NCBI GenBank assembly: GCA_029237695.1
Contig: CM055268.1
Location: 49,928,418 to 49,992,417 of the forward strand
Direction: 5' to 3'
Length of the DNA: 64,000 nt
Source: Conchocele bisecta
Lineage: Eukaryota > Mollusca > Bivalvia > Lucinida > Thyasiridae
Below are positions 12,083-21,959 of the stretch, piece by piece. Position 1 is the stretch's first letter. Every line of letters begins with the position of its first letter. Under the pieces are notes generated by a model. The model ran no database searches, was not told where the DNA came from, and saw only the letters and a program-made list of their open reading frames with translations. A program made the translations under genes and the position numbers.

Positions 12083-12913
12083 TCACAACACCAACCAGAC
12101 GACAATGTTCCAATTACACGCGTTATGAAAATGTAAATTAGGTGTCCCACCTTACACGTATATTAAGTGTCCATTTATAGAGAGGTTTACACGATTACGT
12201 CTTCCGGGATGGAAAATAAACACACTGTAATATATATTACACACACGGCTATTTATAGCCTTATCGATGGTAATGTAAACGGGCTATCGATTTACACAGG
12301 TGGTGTACACAGTTTATAAACACTTAGTGAGGGTTATATAGTTCACGAATTTCCGGATGGTTCGTTATTTATTAATTAATAATAAAATATATAATTTAAA
12401 GCTGAACACCCCCTATTATATAGAAAACATATTAATTAATATAATAAAATAATTAATTAATAATAAATAACAATTTTTTTTATTTCACCAGCAAAGTTAA
12501 GTTTATATACGAGAAATAAACACAGTTCGGTGTCGGGACGCCGGCATTAATATCTCAACAGTGAGATAAGTTTCGCCACATGTACTTCACTCTGGCCGCT
12601 CTGCACATTATAGCGGATGGAGGTAACGATCGGTATCGGTCCAATGATGGGGTGTAGGAGATGTGAGTGTAACACAACTCGCTAAGCCGAAAAAATAAAA
12701 AAAATAGAAGAAATTTAAGCGAAGGCTTAGCGGGGTGGACCCAGAAGGGTTTTGCTGGCGCGGGTTCGAGCCTCGGTGGAACCTAAAACTTTTTTTCTTT
12801 TTAAATTGTTAATAATTTTCCTAAAATTAATTAACAAATTGTTTACTGCACCAATATAATTAATTTTATAATTTTCTTTAAATTAATTATAAAATTAATT
12901 ATTTTATAAAATA
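12083..12913. other. AT-rich non-coding region of the Polinton
   Basis: No ORF is credible here. It contains a GGCTATTTATAGCC palindrome (about 12246-12259), long ATTAATTAAT tracts (12370-12480 and 12820-12910), and a small tRNA-like/Pol III-like block at 12679-12790. It lies between the convergent 3' ends of the 115-residue ORF and the membrane-protein gene. Confidence 0.5.
12679..12797 (+). ncRNA. Possible Pol III-type (tRNA-like) unit
   Basis: TTAGCGGGGTGG (about 12727) resembles a tRNA A box and GGGTTCGAGCC (about 12764) is a near-consensus B box. A T-rich tract that could act as a Pol III terminator begins at about 12789. An inverted pair CGCTAAGCC/GGCTTAGCG (about 12680 and 12723) could form a stem. 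I could not fold a full cloverleaf: no matching 7-bp acceptor stem is visible and the T stem is imperfect. It is therefore either a tRNA-like relic or a virus-style small RNA gene. Confidence 0.35.
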
Positions 12914-13342
12914 TCACAATGGTGCTGTAACATTTCTTCCGACTTTATCTCCAAGTTTTTCCCTAAATTTATCCCAATCAGTACACTCAATTTTGGGCAT
13001 GGTGGCGCGCACCTTGATTCGTATATCATTTTTTAATTTTTCATATCTCCCCATTTCTTCCACCACGGATTCAAACTCGGCCAACGCTTTGGACACCATA
13101 ACGTCGATGGTATTTTTCTTCGACCTGTCGAGAACAGATATTCTATCATGTTTTCTACATTTTTTCTCGAGTTTTCCACCCGACGCCCTAATTACCATAC
13201 ACAACCCAGAAACGGCCAACACCGCACATAAAATCCCCGCTACAGGAACCGTTATAATGGTGGATATAGTTGCAGCTGTCCCCGCCCCACACAACACAGA
13301 AACACTCACTAGAGCCGTAATAGATGCTTCAGCCATGTTCAC
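12914..13342 (-). CDS. Hypothetical membrane protein of the Polinton
   Basis: This 142-residue ORF is undisrupted. Residues ~7-52 are strongly hydrophobic and rich in Ala, Val, Ile and Thr with a central Pro, consistent with two closely spaced membrane helices. The rest is charged and probably cytoplasmic or virion-internal, with a basic KLEKKCRKHDR stretch after the helices and predicted helices beyond it. An alternative start two codons later (the second Met) is possible. I do not recognise the family. It lies 3' of the fibre-like gene on the same strand, so it probably belongs to a virion-structure gene block. Function is unknown. Confidence 0.5.
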   Translation of the reverse strand: MNMAEASITALVSVSVLCGAGTAATISTIITVPVAGILCAVLAVSGLCMVIRASGGKLEKKCRKHDRISVLDRSKKNTIDVMVSKALAEFESVVEEMGRYEKLKNDIRIKVRATMPKIECTDWDKFREKLGDKVGRNVTAPL

Positions 13343-13366
13343 CGCGCGTCTATATTTTTTAGCGTT

Positions 13367-13507
13367 TCATTTTCTATTTGTATATTCTCTAACTAAAATA
13401 TCCTGCATAGCGACGATATTATTCAACCTAAAATCTGAACTTCTTTCGTTAATTGTACACAGTGTTGATAGAGTGATATTGACAATTGGAAGCGTTGATT
13501 CGTTCAT
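13367..13507 (-). CDS. Small hypothetical ORF (46 residues)
   Basis: An ATG at 13505-13507 opens 46 codons ending in TGA at 13367-13369, between the fibre-like gene and the membrane-protein gene on the same strand, with ~25-bp gaps on each side. The compact spacing is what one expects of a real gene in a virus-like element. The peptide starts MNESTLPIVN and has no clear membrane segment or domain. Support is limited to position and spacing. Confidence 0.3.
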   Translation of the reverse strand: MNESTLPIVNITLSTLCTINERSSDFRLNNIVAMQDILVREYTNRK

Positions 13508-13527
13508 GATTTTCAATATATTAGTAT

Positions 13528-15401
13528 TTACAAAATAAGTTCAATTAACAATGAGACAATAGTGGAAGAACTCTCTGGGTCACCGATTTTCGTAACAAAG
13601 TTAATAACACTACTTTGGGAAAGTCTAATTCGATCATCACCGGCGAACGCAACAATCGTCGAACTATCTCCAGAGATTTTAGTGACTCCAACCACCCGTT
13701 CTTCCCCATCTACTACAATATTTACCGCGACCGCGCCCACAGGTTTACCACTACCATTAACCGAGCAGACCGCCATTCGGACAACTTCACCCGTAGTTGT
13801 CATAGCGTATCCCCCACATCGCTTTGGCACCGAACGAATATTCATAGCGCCACTCAACCAATGGGCCCCGCTTCTCAGCCCAAACTGTTATGACACGTTT
13901 TGGTGTTTTCATTGTTCGCACTATTCCAGCAAGCGCATTGTTTGCGTTGTATGCCTCAGTATGAATCTTATAAGAGGCCTCCGCAAGAGCTTTGGTCGCG
14001 GCTGTACGATCATGTTTCAGTTTATCGGAAACTTCGGTTATCTTTCCGTCTAGTTCGGTAAGTGTCGCTTCTCTGCTGAGAGAGTCCTCTAAGCGCAACG
14101 CATCATAAGCCTCCGTAATGGTCGCCTGGTGGCCTTCTAAGGCTTTTTCAACACCCAACCGGGCCTCTTTTTGAAATTCGGTTATTTTCCCGTCTAGTTC
14201 AGCAACCGCCGCTTCTCTGATGAGAGAGTCCTCTGAGCGCAACGCATCATAAGCCTTCGCAAGGGCTGCCTGGTGGTCTTCTCGGGCTTTCTCAACACCC
14301 GACCGGGCCTCTTTTTGAAATTCGTTATTTTTCCGTCTAGTTCAGCAACCACCGCTTCTCTGAGAGAGTCCTCTGAGCGCAACACCCTATAAGCCTCCGT
14401 AAGGTCCGCCTGGTGGTCTTCTCGGGCTTTCTCAATACCCGTTCGGACTCCATCAAGATCCAACCGGGCCTCCTTTCGAAATTCGGTTATTTTTTCATCT
14501 AGTTCAGTAAGTGCCGCTTCTCTGTTGAGAGAGTCCTCTGAGCGCAACGCCCCATAAGCCTCCGCAATGGCCTCCTTGTGGTCTTCTCTGACCCCCTCAA
14601 CCCCCGACCTGGTCTCTTTCAGAAATTCTGCTATTTTTCCGTCTAGTTCAGTAAGTGTCGCTTCTTTGCTGAGAGAGTCCTCTAAGCGCAACGCATCATA
14701 AGCCTCCGCAATGGCCTCCGCAAGGTTCGACTGGTGGTCTTCTCGGACTTTATCAATACCCGACCGGGTCTCTTTTCGAAATTTGGTTATTTTTTTATCT
14801 AGTTCGGCAACCGCCGCTTCTCTGATGAGAGAGTCCTCTGAGCGCAACACCTCATAAGCCTCCGTAAGGTCCGCCTGGTGGTCTTCTCGGGCTTTCTCAA
14901 TACCCGACGTGGCCTCTTTTCGAAATTTGGTTATTTTCCCATCTAGTTCGGTAAGTGTCGCTTCTTTGCTGAGAGAGTCCTTTAAGAGCAACGCATCATA
15001 AGCCTCCGTAAGGTCCGCCTGGTGGTCTTCTCGGACTTTATCAATCCCCAACCGAGCCTCTTTTCGAAATTTGGTTATTTTTTCACCTAGTTCGTTTAGT
15101 TCCGTTTCTCTGATGAGAGAGTCCTCTGAGCACAACACCTTATAAGCCGCCTGATCTTTCTCAATATCCGTTCGGACTCCCTCAATTTGTGCAGTCGCCG
15201 TCAGCTCTTCTACTCTAACATCTGATATACTCCTGTGAATCCCGTTTGTGACCTTCGGTATAGTTTTATTGATCAGGGCCTTGTTTTTTCCAGTAGTTAA
15301 AAACAATCGCCCTCTGTCGGGATGAATCCACCTTCTGCCGGTTCCAAATTCTTTGAATTTGTCACCCAATCGGAAGAACTACCTGGTCCGTATATACTCA
15401 T
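13528..15401 (-). pseudogene. Fibre-like coiled-coil protein with ~40-residue repeats
   Basis: The best start is the ATG at 15399-15401 (MSIYGPG...). A frameshift near an A-run at about 15300 joins it to the long frame 14194-15369. Two more shifts, near 14325 and near 13860, are needed to reach the C-terminal part (13528-13857). The middle is an array of about eight repeats keyed on EDSLIRE...ELDGKITEFRKE...REDHQADLTEAY, a heptad pattern typical of a long trimeric coiled coil. The C-terminal ~110 residues are beta-rich and Gly/Val-rich, like a small knob. This resembles fibre or spike proteins of adenovirus-like and phage-like particles. Function is inferred from architecture, not homology. 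The neighbour upstream is the penton-like gene, a natural partner for a fibre. Confidence 0.55.
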
Positions 15402-15434
15402 AATAAAATTAATTATAATATTGGGCACCTATAC

Positions 15435-16125
15435 TCAATTGGAAATTTCGAGAACTACCGAAATCGGGTAATAGTTATTCAACTTTCTCGCTTGATCATC
15501 GAGAATAGAGACCGTAAATTCGTGGATATGTCCCGATTCCAAAACTTTCATCTCGGGGTGTGGGAAGTCTAAGGTCACAGTCTCGCCATAGAAACATTCG
15601 CTGGCTTGCACGGTTTTCAGTAATGTGGTGGGAGTGCCGTCTACCGTGTTGTACGATGTGTTTCACCCGATCAGGTGCACCCTGAGAGTTTTCGTGAAGA
15701 CGAAGTCCACCGGGTTATCACCGACGTACTCAACCCGGGGGGTAAAACACTCCTTTGTTTGAGGAGTATGTCTCTCTAAAACCGAGTTGAATACCCAACC
15801 CCGGGGAGACCACTACCTTATTATCAGTGCTGATGGTCATTGTTGCGAGCCCGGTAGCGTTCGATACTGTGAGGTTGATTATACCGTCAAGCTCTGAGTT
15901 GACAAAATATTTGAGCTGTCTTATTCCCCACAGTCCGTGAGGCAGCTTTACACCTAATTGTTGTCCATCCTTCACATAGTAAAACCCTTCGCTCTTCCCC
16001 ACATTCTGCCATCCAACCGTGAACGTGATTGATCTGAGGCCTACCCGACGTTTTCCGCAGCAGTTGTCGATTGACTTTTGAAGTTCACAACTCCCTTTTT
16101 GAACATTAGTGATAGTAGCAAACAT
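15435..16125 (-). pseudogene. Penton-like minor capsid protein
   Basis: I chose the ATG at 16123-16125 (MFATITN). The upstream extension of the frame to 16320 has no support and covers the promoter region shared with the divergent capsid gene. The N-terminal half has a GLWGIRQLKYFVNSEL helix, an INLTVSNATG strand pair and an LGF motif, a combination I associate with the predicted penton protein of Polintons. A frameshift at the G6 run 15737-15742 is needed to reach the C-terminal part, which has an FTVSILDDQARKL segment before the end. An in-frame TGA at 15663-15665 further breaks it. Expected length is about 230 residues. Family call is from recognition of motifs; a profile search would settle it. 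Confidence 0.55.
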
Positions 16126-16350
16126 AATAATATCTTCAATGGATACAAAAGCATTTAGCTTTAACTCTAATGCAAAGTACGCGGTCGGTGGTAAATACAC
16201 GCAAAAAGACGTTGTTAACCGCCTTGTACACCCAACCGTAACGGTTAGACCGACAGTGGCTTTGCCACCAATTTCCCTAACACGTTTGAGAAATATGTAG
16301 TTCCAAAGACTACTAGTCAAGATGTAATACTAAGATGGGATTTTTCCCAT

Positions 16351-17187
16351 ATGAACTTCTGGCAGAACAACTAAATTTTTGCTGTATGGTGCGCAACGAC
16401 CGGATGTGGAGTTTCGCATCAAGACCATCTGACATCCAAGAATGTCATGCTCCGAAGTGTCTACAACTTTCACGTGTATTACACCATTAGGAGGATTCTC
16501 AAAGAACTAGGTATTCCACTACCTCAAGACGACGGTTGGGATCCCATTTCAAGTGCATACGACCGTAAGGCGTTCGAAAGATTATGTAACGAATTTGGGG
16601 TACCAAAAGACGCGGACTGGAGACAGAAAGTATACACCCCAACCAACAGTTTATGGTTAGTTCACCTTAAAGGCTTTAGTTAGTGGTGGGCATCTTGATA
16701 AAGTTCCCGCATATTCTCAGGGTTGTGGAGTGCTCGCGGAGCTACCCCACCACCAGTTAGAAAAATGGCAACATGGACTAAATATAATATAAATTGAATA
16801 AGATGACGTTCGGCGATGAAGTGCTCGGAGGGCTTGCGTGTAAAGACGGTTATTGTCATTGGCTACCTACTAAAGTAGCCCACGTGGAATACCTAGACCT
16901 GGGTGATACTCCACAGATGCGAAATGCTTGGACCACATTTATGTTAGATGAAAGCACTGGATTTACGCAGGGTGGGGTTATTCGTCTCAACGAATCCATT
17001 CGCATATACGTATGGGCAATCCTCGCCTCACAGAAGCAAACGCGCAGCGCTATACTTGGTACGGGAACGGCCTTTGACGCACAAAAACAGTTATTGGCAC
17101 TTTTCGAGGACGCCATCTCAGCTAAGGTTGACCTCCAGAAGGCGATCCAGACTTATCAAGACGTTTTGCAGACTGCCCGCACTGCAA
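16351..17187 (+). pseudogene. Major capsid protein (double jelly-roll type), truncated
   Basis: The start ATG is at 16351; codon 8 is a TAA (16372-16374). The frame then runs to 16683 with features typical of the N-terminus of Polinton capsid proteins (CATTGCGVS, NFHVYYTIRRIL, then CNEFGV and DWRQ). After a gap of about 110 bp with stops or shifts, 16800-17187 continues with VIRLNESIRIYVWAILASQ, GTAFDAQKQ and YQDVLQ, also typical of the middle of that protein. The frame ends abruptly in sequence antisense to an unrelated coiled-coil frame, so the C-terminal part is missing. It is divergently arranged with the penton-like gene, 225 bp apart. Assignment is from motif recognition only. Confidence 0.6.
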
Positions 17188-17519
17188 GCGTTCGGTGATC
17201 CGCTCGGTAGATTCTCTATCGCCACCCGATTCCTTCAGTTTTCTTTCTTCTAACGCGATATGTTCATCCAGCGACGAGAGTTTGGAGAGGTTAAGGACCA
17301 GTTCGTTCCGGACCGTTTGCAGAGTCTTATCGAGTCCCCGGAGTTCGAGAAGAGGTAACAGTGGGTCATCGTCGAGTATTTCGTTTTCGCCGAACGTGGT
17401 CTCCATCGTGTTAATAGCGTCGGTGGCTATTTGAGGGAGTTCGTTGAGCTCGACCGTTTCTATCGCGGAGGCCGTTTTCGCCATCGTTTCGTTGGTAGAC
17501 TGTAGGGCCTCTACAGCGC
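17188..17519 (-). pseudogene. Coiled-coil remnant fused to the PolB fragment
   Basis: These roughly 110 residues are acidic and helical, rich in Glu, Leu and Thr (for example ELPQIATDAINTMETTF and ELVLNLSKLSSLDEH). They read in frame with the truncated PolB C-terminus above and run out antisense to the capsid gene below. Neither neighbour normally contains such a segment, so it is probably what remains of one or more genes that once lay between capsid and polymerase genes. I do not recognise the family. Confidence 0.4.
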
Positions 17520-20500
17520 TCCATTTATCCCAAGCCAACCATTTCTTTTTTTCTTTTTCAAACCCGTCTAGTAAGTTAGGTCTAATCAATTCCTCTATCG
17601 TTTTTCCACTAACTCCTACATACATACTATCTGTTTCCATCTGTATTAATTCAAAGTCTTCTCTTTTTACGTATTTGTCTAGAAATTCGTAGTAAAATTC
17701 CAACATTCTCAATTTAGCTAGTTGATAAACCGCTATTCCGCAATGGAATGGTCTCTTTACCGCACACCTGGGTGTCAAAGAATGCAGATCTTAATGCTTT
17801 GTCAACACAGGTTTCGTTTTGCGTATATGTCGTATTTAAATGTCTCTCCGTTGCCTTTATCATTTTTCCACAACACTAGTTTCCTAATAATTTCATTATG
17901 TCGGCTACTGGTTTCTTATTTGGTTCTACATCACCCGTTCTTCTTGCGGCTGTAACTTCTTTTGCGAACCATTCGAAGGGTTTACCACTAATATAATCTA
18001 TAACACGATGAACTCCAGTTATTTCTAGGCCGTGTTTTAAATACCATTTCAACAGTGGCGCGTACAGCAATACTTTAGTGGCGGTCATAGATCCCACCAA
18101 TTTTTTTCCATCTCCTCTTGTTCGGCCAGTATCTTTTAAATATTTTAACATGTGTGTGGGAACTTCATCAACCTCTACTTCTCTGTTTATAAATATTGGG
18201 GACATTTCAGAAAACTTATCTTTTAAGTTGTGTGGAACTTCTATATCCACCTCCGCAAACCCAAACCAGTCTCCAGATAAAACTCTTTTACAAAACTTTT
18301 TAATAAATTTAGGGTTATGTGGGGTATCTATATGGTGTATAGTTTCTCTCCCACACGGCATCTCTTTATTTAACGTAGATAAATATAACGCGTTTGCATC
18401 GTACCCCAAAACAGCCTTATGCAAGGTTTGGAACCCACTCTAATATTTGAAACACCAGCTTCTGCATATCGTGTAAATACTATTGATGGACCGCCAACTA
18501 GAGCGTCCTTCATCATTTCGTAGTTTCTTCTTTTGGTGCATATAGAGCATCCTCTGGTATAATCGTCTTTGAAGATTTTTGTTCTTTAATGGTTCCTCTC
18601 AATAAATATTGTATAGCTACTCCAGGTAGTGTTACCGCATCTTTGAAAATATCCACACCTCTGTGTTTATAAAATTCACACATTTTTTCCACCGCTTCTA
18701 GGAACGGTGCTACATCTAAATCGTTATAATATTTCAACCAATCTCTGAAAGTTTTCATATTATTTTCTTCGAAAATTCTACGACATTTACTTAATTCTGT
18801 TTCATCTATTAACATTTTCCCAGATAGTTTGTCTGGAGAATCGAACCACTCATAAGGAAAGAAAGATTTCTGTCCTTTGCATTCGTAGGCTTTTATCCAA
18901 CTATCGTAACTTACACCAGGTCCTAGATAAAGTATTACATCAAGAAATCTAAACTCTGGAGTAAATAGAAATATTGTTGCGTTTGCACGTTTTCCGACCA
19001 CTACTTTCTTTGTTGTTGATGCCAGTTCGCCTACTAGGTATTTCTTTATTAAGTTTATATCGTACTTACTGCTGTTAAAACCTATAACCGGTACTCGCTC
19101 TATCCACTGTTCGATCTTTGCGATTTGGTTTTTACGTAAATGTTCTGTATTAAACCCATATCTTGACCACACTTCTTCTCTTATAGCTTTTCCCCTGACT
19201 TTCAAATCTTCTACGAATTTTTCTATAAGTTTTGCGGGATCTTTATCACAAATATGAGGTACTGTTCCTGAGAAATTATCTCCTATACTAACGCTTACCG
19301 GAACGTGCTCGGCTTCGTACCCTACATTATTACCGAGAGTTTCAAATTCTGGGTTGAGATATGCCTAAAAATCGTATACTATCTGATATGGATAAAGAGT
19401 AGTGTCGCAACCGATCTTTATGTCTTTACCAGTTCTTTGAAATTCGCATTCCCACATAACTACTAGGTTGAATTCTTTGCTTCTTCTAATAAATGTATCT
19501 CTTCTCATAGTGGATGCGCGTTCTTCTTTTCTATGCTTTGCATGAATCTCACACCCGTGCCAGTAACAGCCGTGATATTGATATACGGTATTGGTTTCCG
19601 TACAGTATCCATCTACTGGAGCTCCTAAAACCCATCTTTCACCCCCGTGTCCACATTGTTCGTGGTGAATGTGAATTCCCTCGCGCTTTTCACATCCAAT
19701 CGATCGCCCCATAACTGTTAGAACTTTTTGGGTAGAACGCTTTCTCGAACGATGAACGCGGGCGCTCTAAATAATTACCATCACATACTACTTTTGTCTC
19801 ACCTTTCATACATTTTGGTCCGTGTCTCTTCATATTACTCGCTTTCGTGAATTTCTGCTTGCAATTATCGCAGGCGTAAATTTTAGATAGGTTTTTAAGG
19901 TTTTTTATCAGAAATGCGTGATTATTAAACAGTCCTATTGTCATTGGTTTATTACATATTGCCTTATAGTGCGCTGGTACCTTTTTTAACCACCATACAT
20001 TACATTCGGTGGGTTGATATACTTCTATACCGATTTTAAAAAACTCTTCAACCTTTTTCAGATCTGAAAAAGGAATTGGTGAAACCACATTACTACCGAA
20101 ATATTGCTTACTAAGTTCTTTCGCTTTTTCTGTACATCTGTCGGGTCTTTTATCTGTCATATGCATAGCTAGACACCTGAACAGACAAAGGTCGTCATTA
20201 TACTTATCTAAAGAATACATACCTTTTTTATTCTTCAGCCATTCTGGAAGTTCTCCTCCTGCCGCTTCTTTGGATTGTAGTCCCAAATCTATTCCCCTGC
20301 TACCCTGTATTAGCTTTACGAAAACCTCTACCCATCTTACAAACTTCCACTTTGTATTCGGTCTGTCTATTTTATCGGACATTATTCGTGTTTGCTCTTT
20401 ATCTGACAGCCATTTTTTAACGGTTTTCATTGATGATAGTGGTTCGCTACCACCGAGATTTTTGTGCATTATTATAGTTACAGGTTTTCCATTTTTAGTT

Positions 20501-21051
20501 TCCTCCATATGTTCTAGCTTGTAAGAATATGAATATCTCAAATAAAAATTTGTTGTTAGATACTGAGCGAGTTTATCGGAAATGCGTTCAGACTCGTTAA
20601 TGTCAATGTTTTTACGAAAGGAAAATGTAACTACCCGTCTTCCCTTTTCTACCTTTTCCAATGTTTCATCGTGATCCCTAAATATATCTTCACCTTTTTC
20701 CACTACCGCGCGAACGAGAGAAGATTTTACCCAGGCTCTCTTTTTTGGTGCTATAACACTAGCCCTTAGCTCCGCAATACTTTCTTTTTGAATTCTGTTA
20801 CCAACTTCCTCTGCTAGTGAGAGGTCTTTAAATGCCCCTCTTTTATAGGCGCGGGTAAACCGCTTCATAAACGCCTCATTGTTTGTGGCATTTATCAGCT
20901 TTGTCAACCCCCTAACTCTCAACCGTGTACTATAAGTAAGCCCTAGAGATTCGGCTTCTCTTCTCAAACTTTCTATTTCTGCTCTAGTTTCTGGCGTTAT
21001 CATATTTTCTGTATATACTTTTGTATATATACTTTTGTATAACCTATACAA
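17520..21051 (-). pseudogene. Polinton family-B DNA polymerase (PolB), multiply broken
   Basis: This would be the replicase of the element, of the protein-primed PolB type. From the N-terminus: LCLFRCLAMH at ~20190, a C2H2-like finger at ~19800-19880, a VDGYC...YHGCYWHGC nuclease-like motif at ~19545-19625, exonuclease motif I (YDF-x-A) at ~19360, a VGGPS-type segment at ~18485, GYDANALYL (motif A region) at ~18385-18410, the motif B region ending in a stop at 17876-17878, and METDS (motif C) at 17623-17640. Breaks: frameshift ~19695; TAG at 19362-19364 inside Exo I; frameshifts ~18520 and ~18430; TAG in motif B; frameshift ~17780; C-terminus lost at ~17520. The first acidic residue of motif C is Glu, not the usual Asp. 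Confidence 0.85.
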
Positions 21052-21219
21052 TTTATCTGTTCAATTGGACGTCAAAAATTTACATAATGTTTTTTTCTAT
21101 TGAACATATAAATTTATGATTATATCATTATATATATTTATCTGTTCAATTGGACGTCAAAAAATAATAATGATTCACGTACTATTGAACATATATATAT
21201 ATATAAAAAAATACATATA
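21052..21219. promoter_or_regulatory. Divergent promoter region with a duplicated motif
   Basis: This ~170-bp AT-rich spacer separates PolB (minus) from the zinc-finger ORF (plus). It contains two tandem copies of an ~85-bp unit. Each has CTGTTCAATTGGACGTCAAA (21057 and 21142) followed about 40 bp later by CTATTGAACATATA (21098 and 21182). The core includes the palindromes CAATTG and GACGTC. One copy in the opposite orientation sits before the gene at the other end (11689-11704). This is probably a promoter or enhancer signal of the element. Confidence 0.6.
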
Positions 21220-21508
21220 ATGGAGTGTGTGACTTGTTGTAAGACGTTTACGTGTAAATACTATCTACGAAGGCATCTAGCGAGACGTAGAAAGTTTCCT
21301 TGTGTCCCCCCACAATTTCAATGCCCCAGATGCCCTTGTAAATTCGTTAGTGCTCAAACTCTTTGTAGACATAAGCAACTACGCTGTCAGGTGGCTAAAG
21401 GTGAACGTGGTAGACAGAGCTGTAGAATTAGTTGCTGATCTGCGAAATAAATTAGCTATATCGGAGGAGAAAAATGAGGAATATAAACTATGGTACTTGC
21501 ATGAATGA
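21220..21508 (+). CDS. Small C2H2-type zinc-finger protein
   Basis: The ORF from ATG 21220 encodes 72 residues with two zinc-finger-like units: CVTCCKTFTCKYYLRRH and FQCPRCPCKFVSAQTLCRH...C. It stops at 21438, but a frame overlapping its end (to 21508) encodes an acidic, heptad-like tail (VADLRNKLAISEEKNEE). A single-base shift near 21400 would join them into a finger plus coiled-coil protein. Such small DNA-binding proteins are common in large DNA viruses and virus-like elements. A role in transcription or replication of the element is inferred. It is divergent from PolB and ends 10 bp before the right TIR. Confidence 0.5.
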
Positions 21509-21518
21509 TTTCGACTTT

Positions 21519-21715
21519 TTTCAAAAGTCAATTACCAATATAATTGGGACTCCCTCTTTTCAAAATTATTTTCTCCAAAAATTCATAAATTTGCTGTCGG
21601 GAGACAATTTTCCTCGTTAACCAATTTTTGATTTTTCGGGGGTGGTGGGGGTATTTTAGAGGGTTATAAATGATATCACGGTAGGTGGTATCATTTTGAC
21701 TCCCTGACTACTACT
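21519..21715 (-). repeat. Polinton right terminal inverted repeat
   Basis: This is the reverse complement of 11453-11649 with three differences. It ends GACTACTACT directly before the right GAGGAA duplication (21716-21721). The high identity of the two ends contrasts with the state of the genes between them. Confidence 0.92.
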
Positions 21716-21721
21716 GAGGAA

Positions 21722-21959
21722 CCCATTAGGTTACCGCGGTATTACACTAATTTCAATACCCTGCACAATATACGCAGATGTGCTTAATGCAAGAGTGAGT
21801 AAGTGGTTGGAAAAACACAACATATTGGTCGATGAACAAAATGGCTTCAGGCGTAAACGTTCGTGCAATGAGCACATTTACGCACTGCACTCATTGATAA
21901 ATAACCGTAAACTCCAGAAGCGCTCTACATTCGTGTGTTTCGTCGATGCTAAGAAGGTG
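21722..21959 (+). pseudogene. Non-LTR retrotransposon RT domain, 3' part
   Basis: The sequence continues, in the same frame after removal of the Polinton and one TSD copy, the RT begun at 10954-11452. It reads NPLGYRGITLIS, then VDEQNGFRRKRSCNEH and TFVCFVDAKK, the last being the start of RT catalytic motif A. The RT stops there: the next bases are GACGGACG-type simple sequence, so the catalytic core and the C-terminus are missing. The retroelement was thus truncated or rearranged on the 3' side, before or after the Polinton arrived. Confidence 0.75.

Larger units (their letters stand above)
11453..21715. mobile_element. Polinton/Maverick-like element, internally deleted
   Basis: This 10,263-bp element is bounded by 197-bp TIRs starting AGTAGTAGT and by a GAGGA(A) duplication. 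Gene remnants are PolB (minus), a capsid-like protein (plus), a penton-like protein (minus), a fibre-like coiled-coil protein (minus), a membrane protein (minus), a zinc-finger ORF (plus) and an unassigned 115-residue ORF (plus). I found no retroviral-type integrase, FtsK/A32-type ATPase or adenovirus-type protease, all expected in a full 15-20 kb Polinton. The capsid and PolB genes are both truncated at a shared inner block (about 17187-17520), so an internal deletion is the simplest explanation. Related adintovirus-like viruses share these genes. This copy looks non-functional. Confidence 0.88.

Noticed and set aside
12993..14053. Plus-strand frames of 163-181 residues
   Set aside because: They are antisense to the membrane-protein and fibre-like genes; their long Ser/Thr-rich translation mirrors the minus-strand codons.
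16126..16320. 65-residue N-terminal extension of the penton-like frame
   Set aside because: It covers the divergent spacer shared with the capsid gene, and the internal ATG at 16125 fits the family better.
11453..21715. Integrase, packaging ATPase and protease genes in the Polinton
   Set aside because: I looked on both strands and found no frame with their motifs; absence is attributed to the internal deletion.
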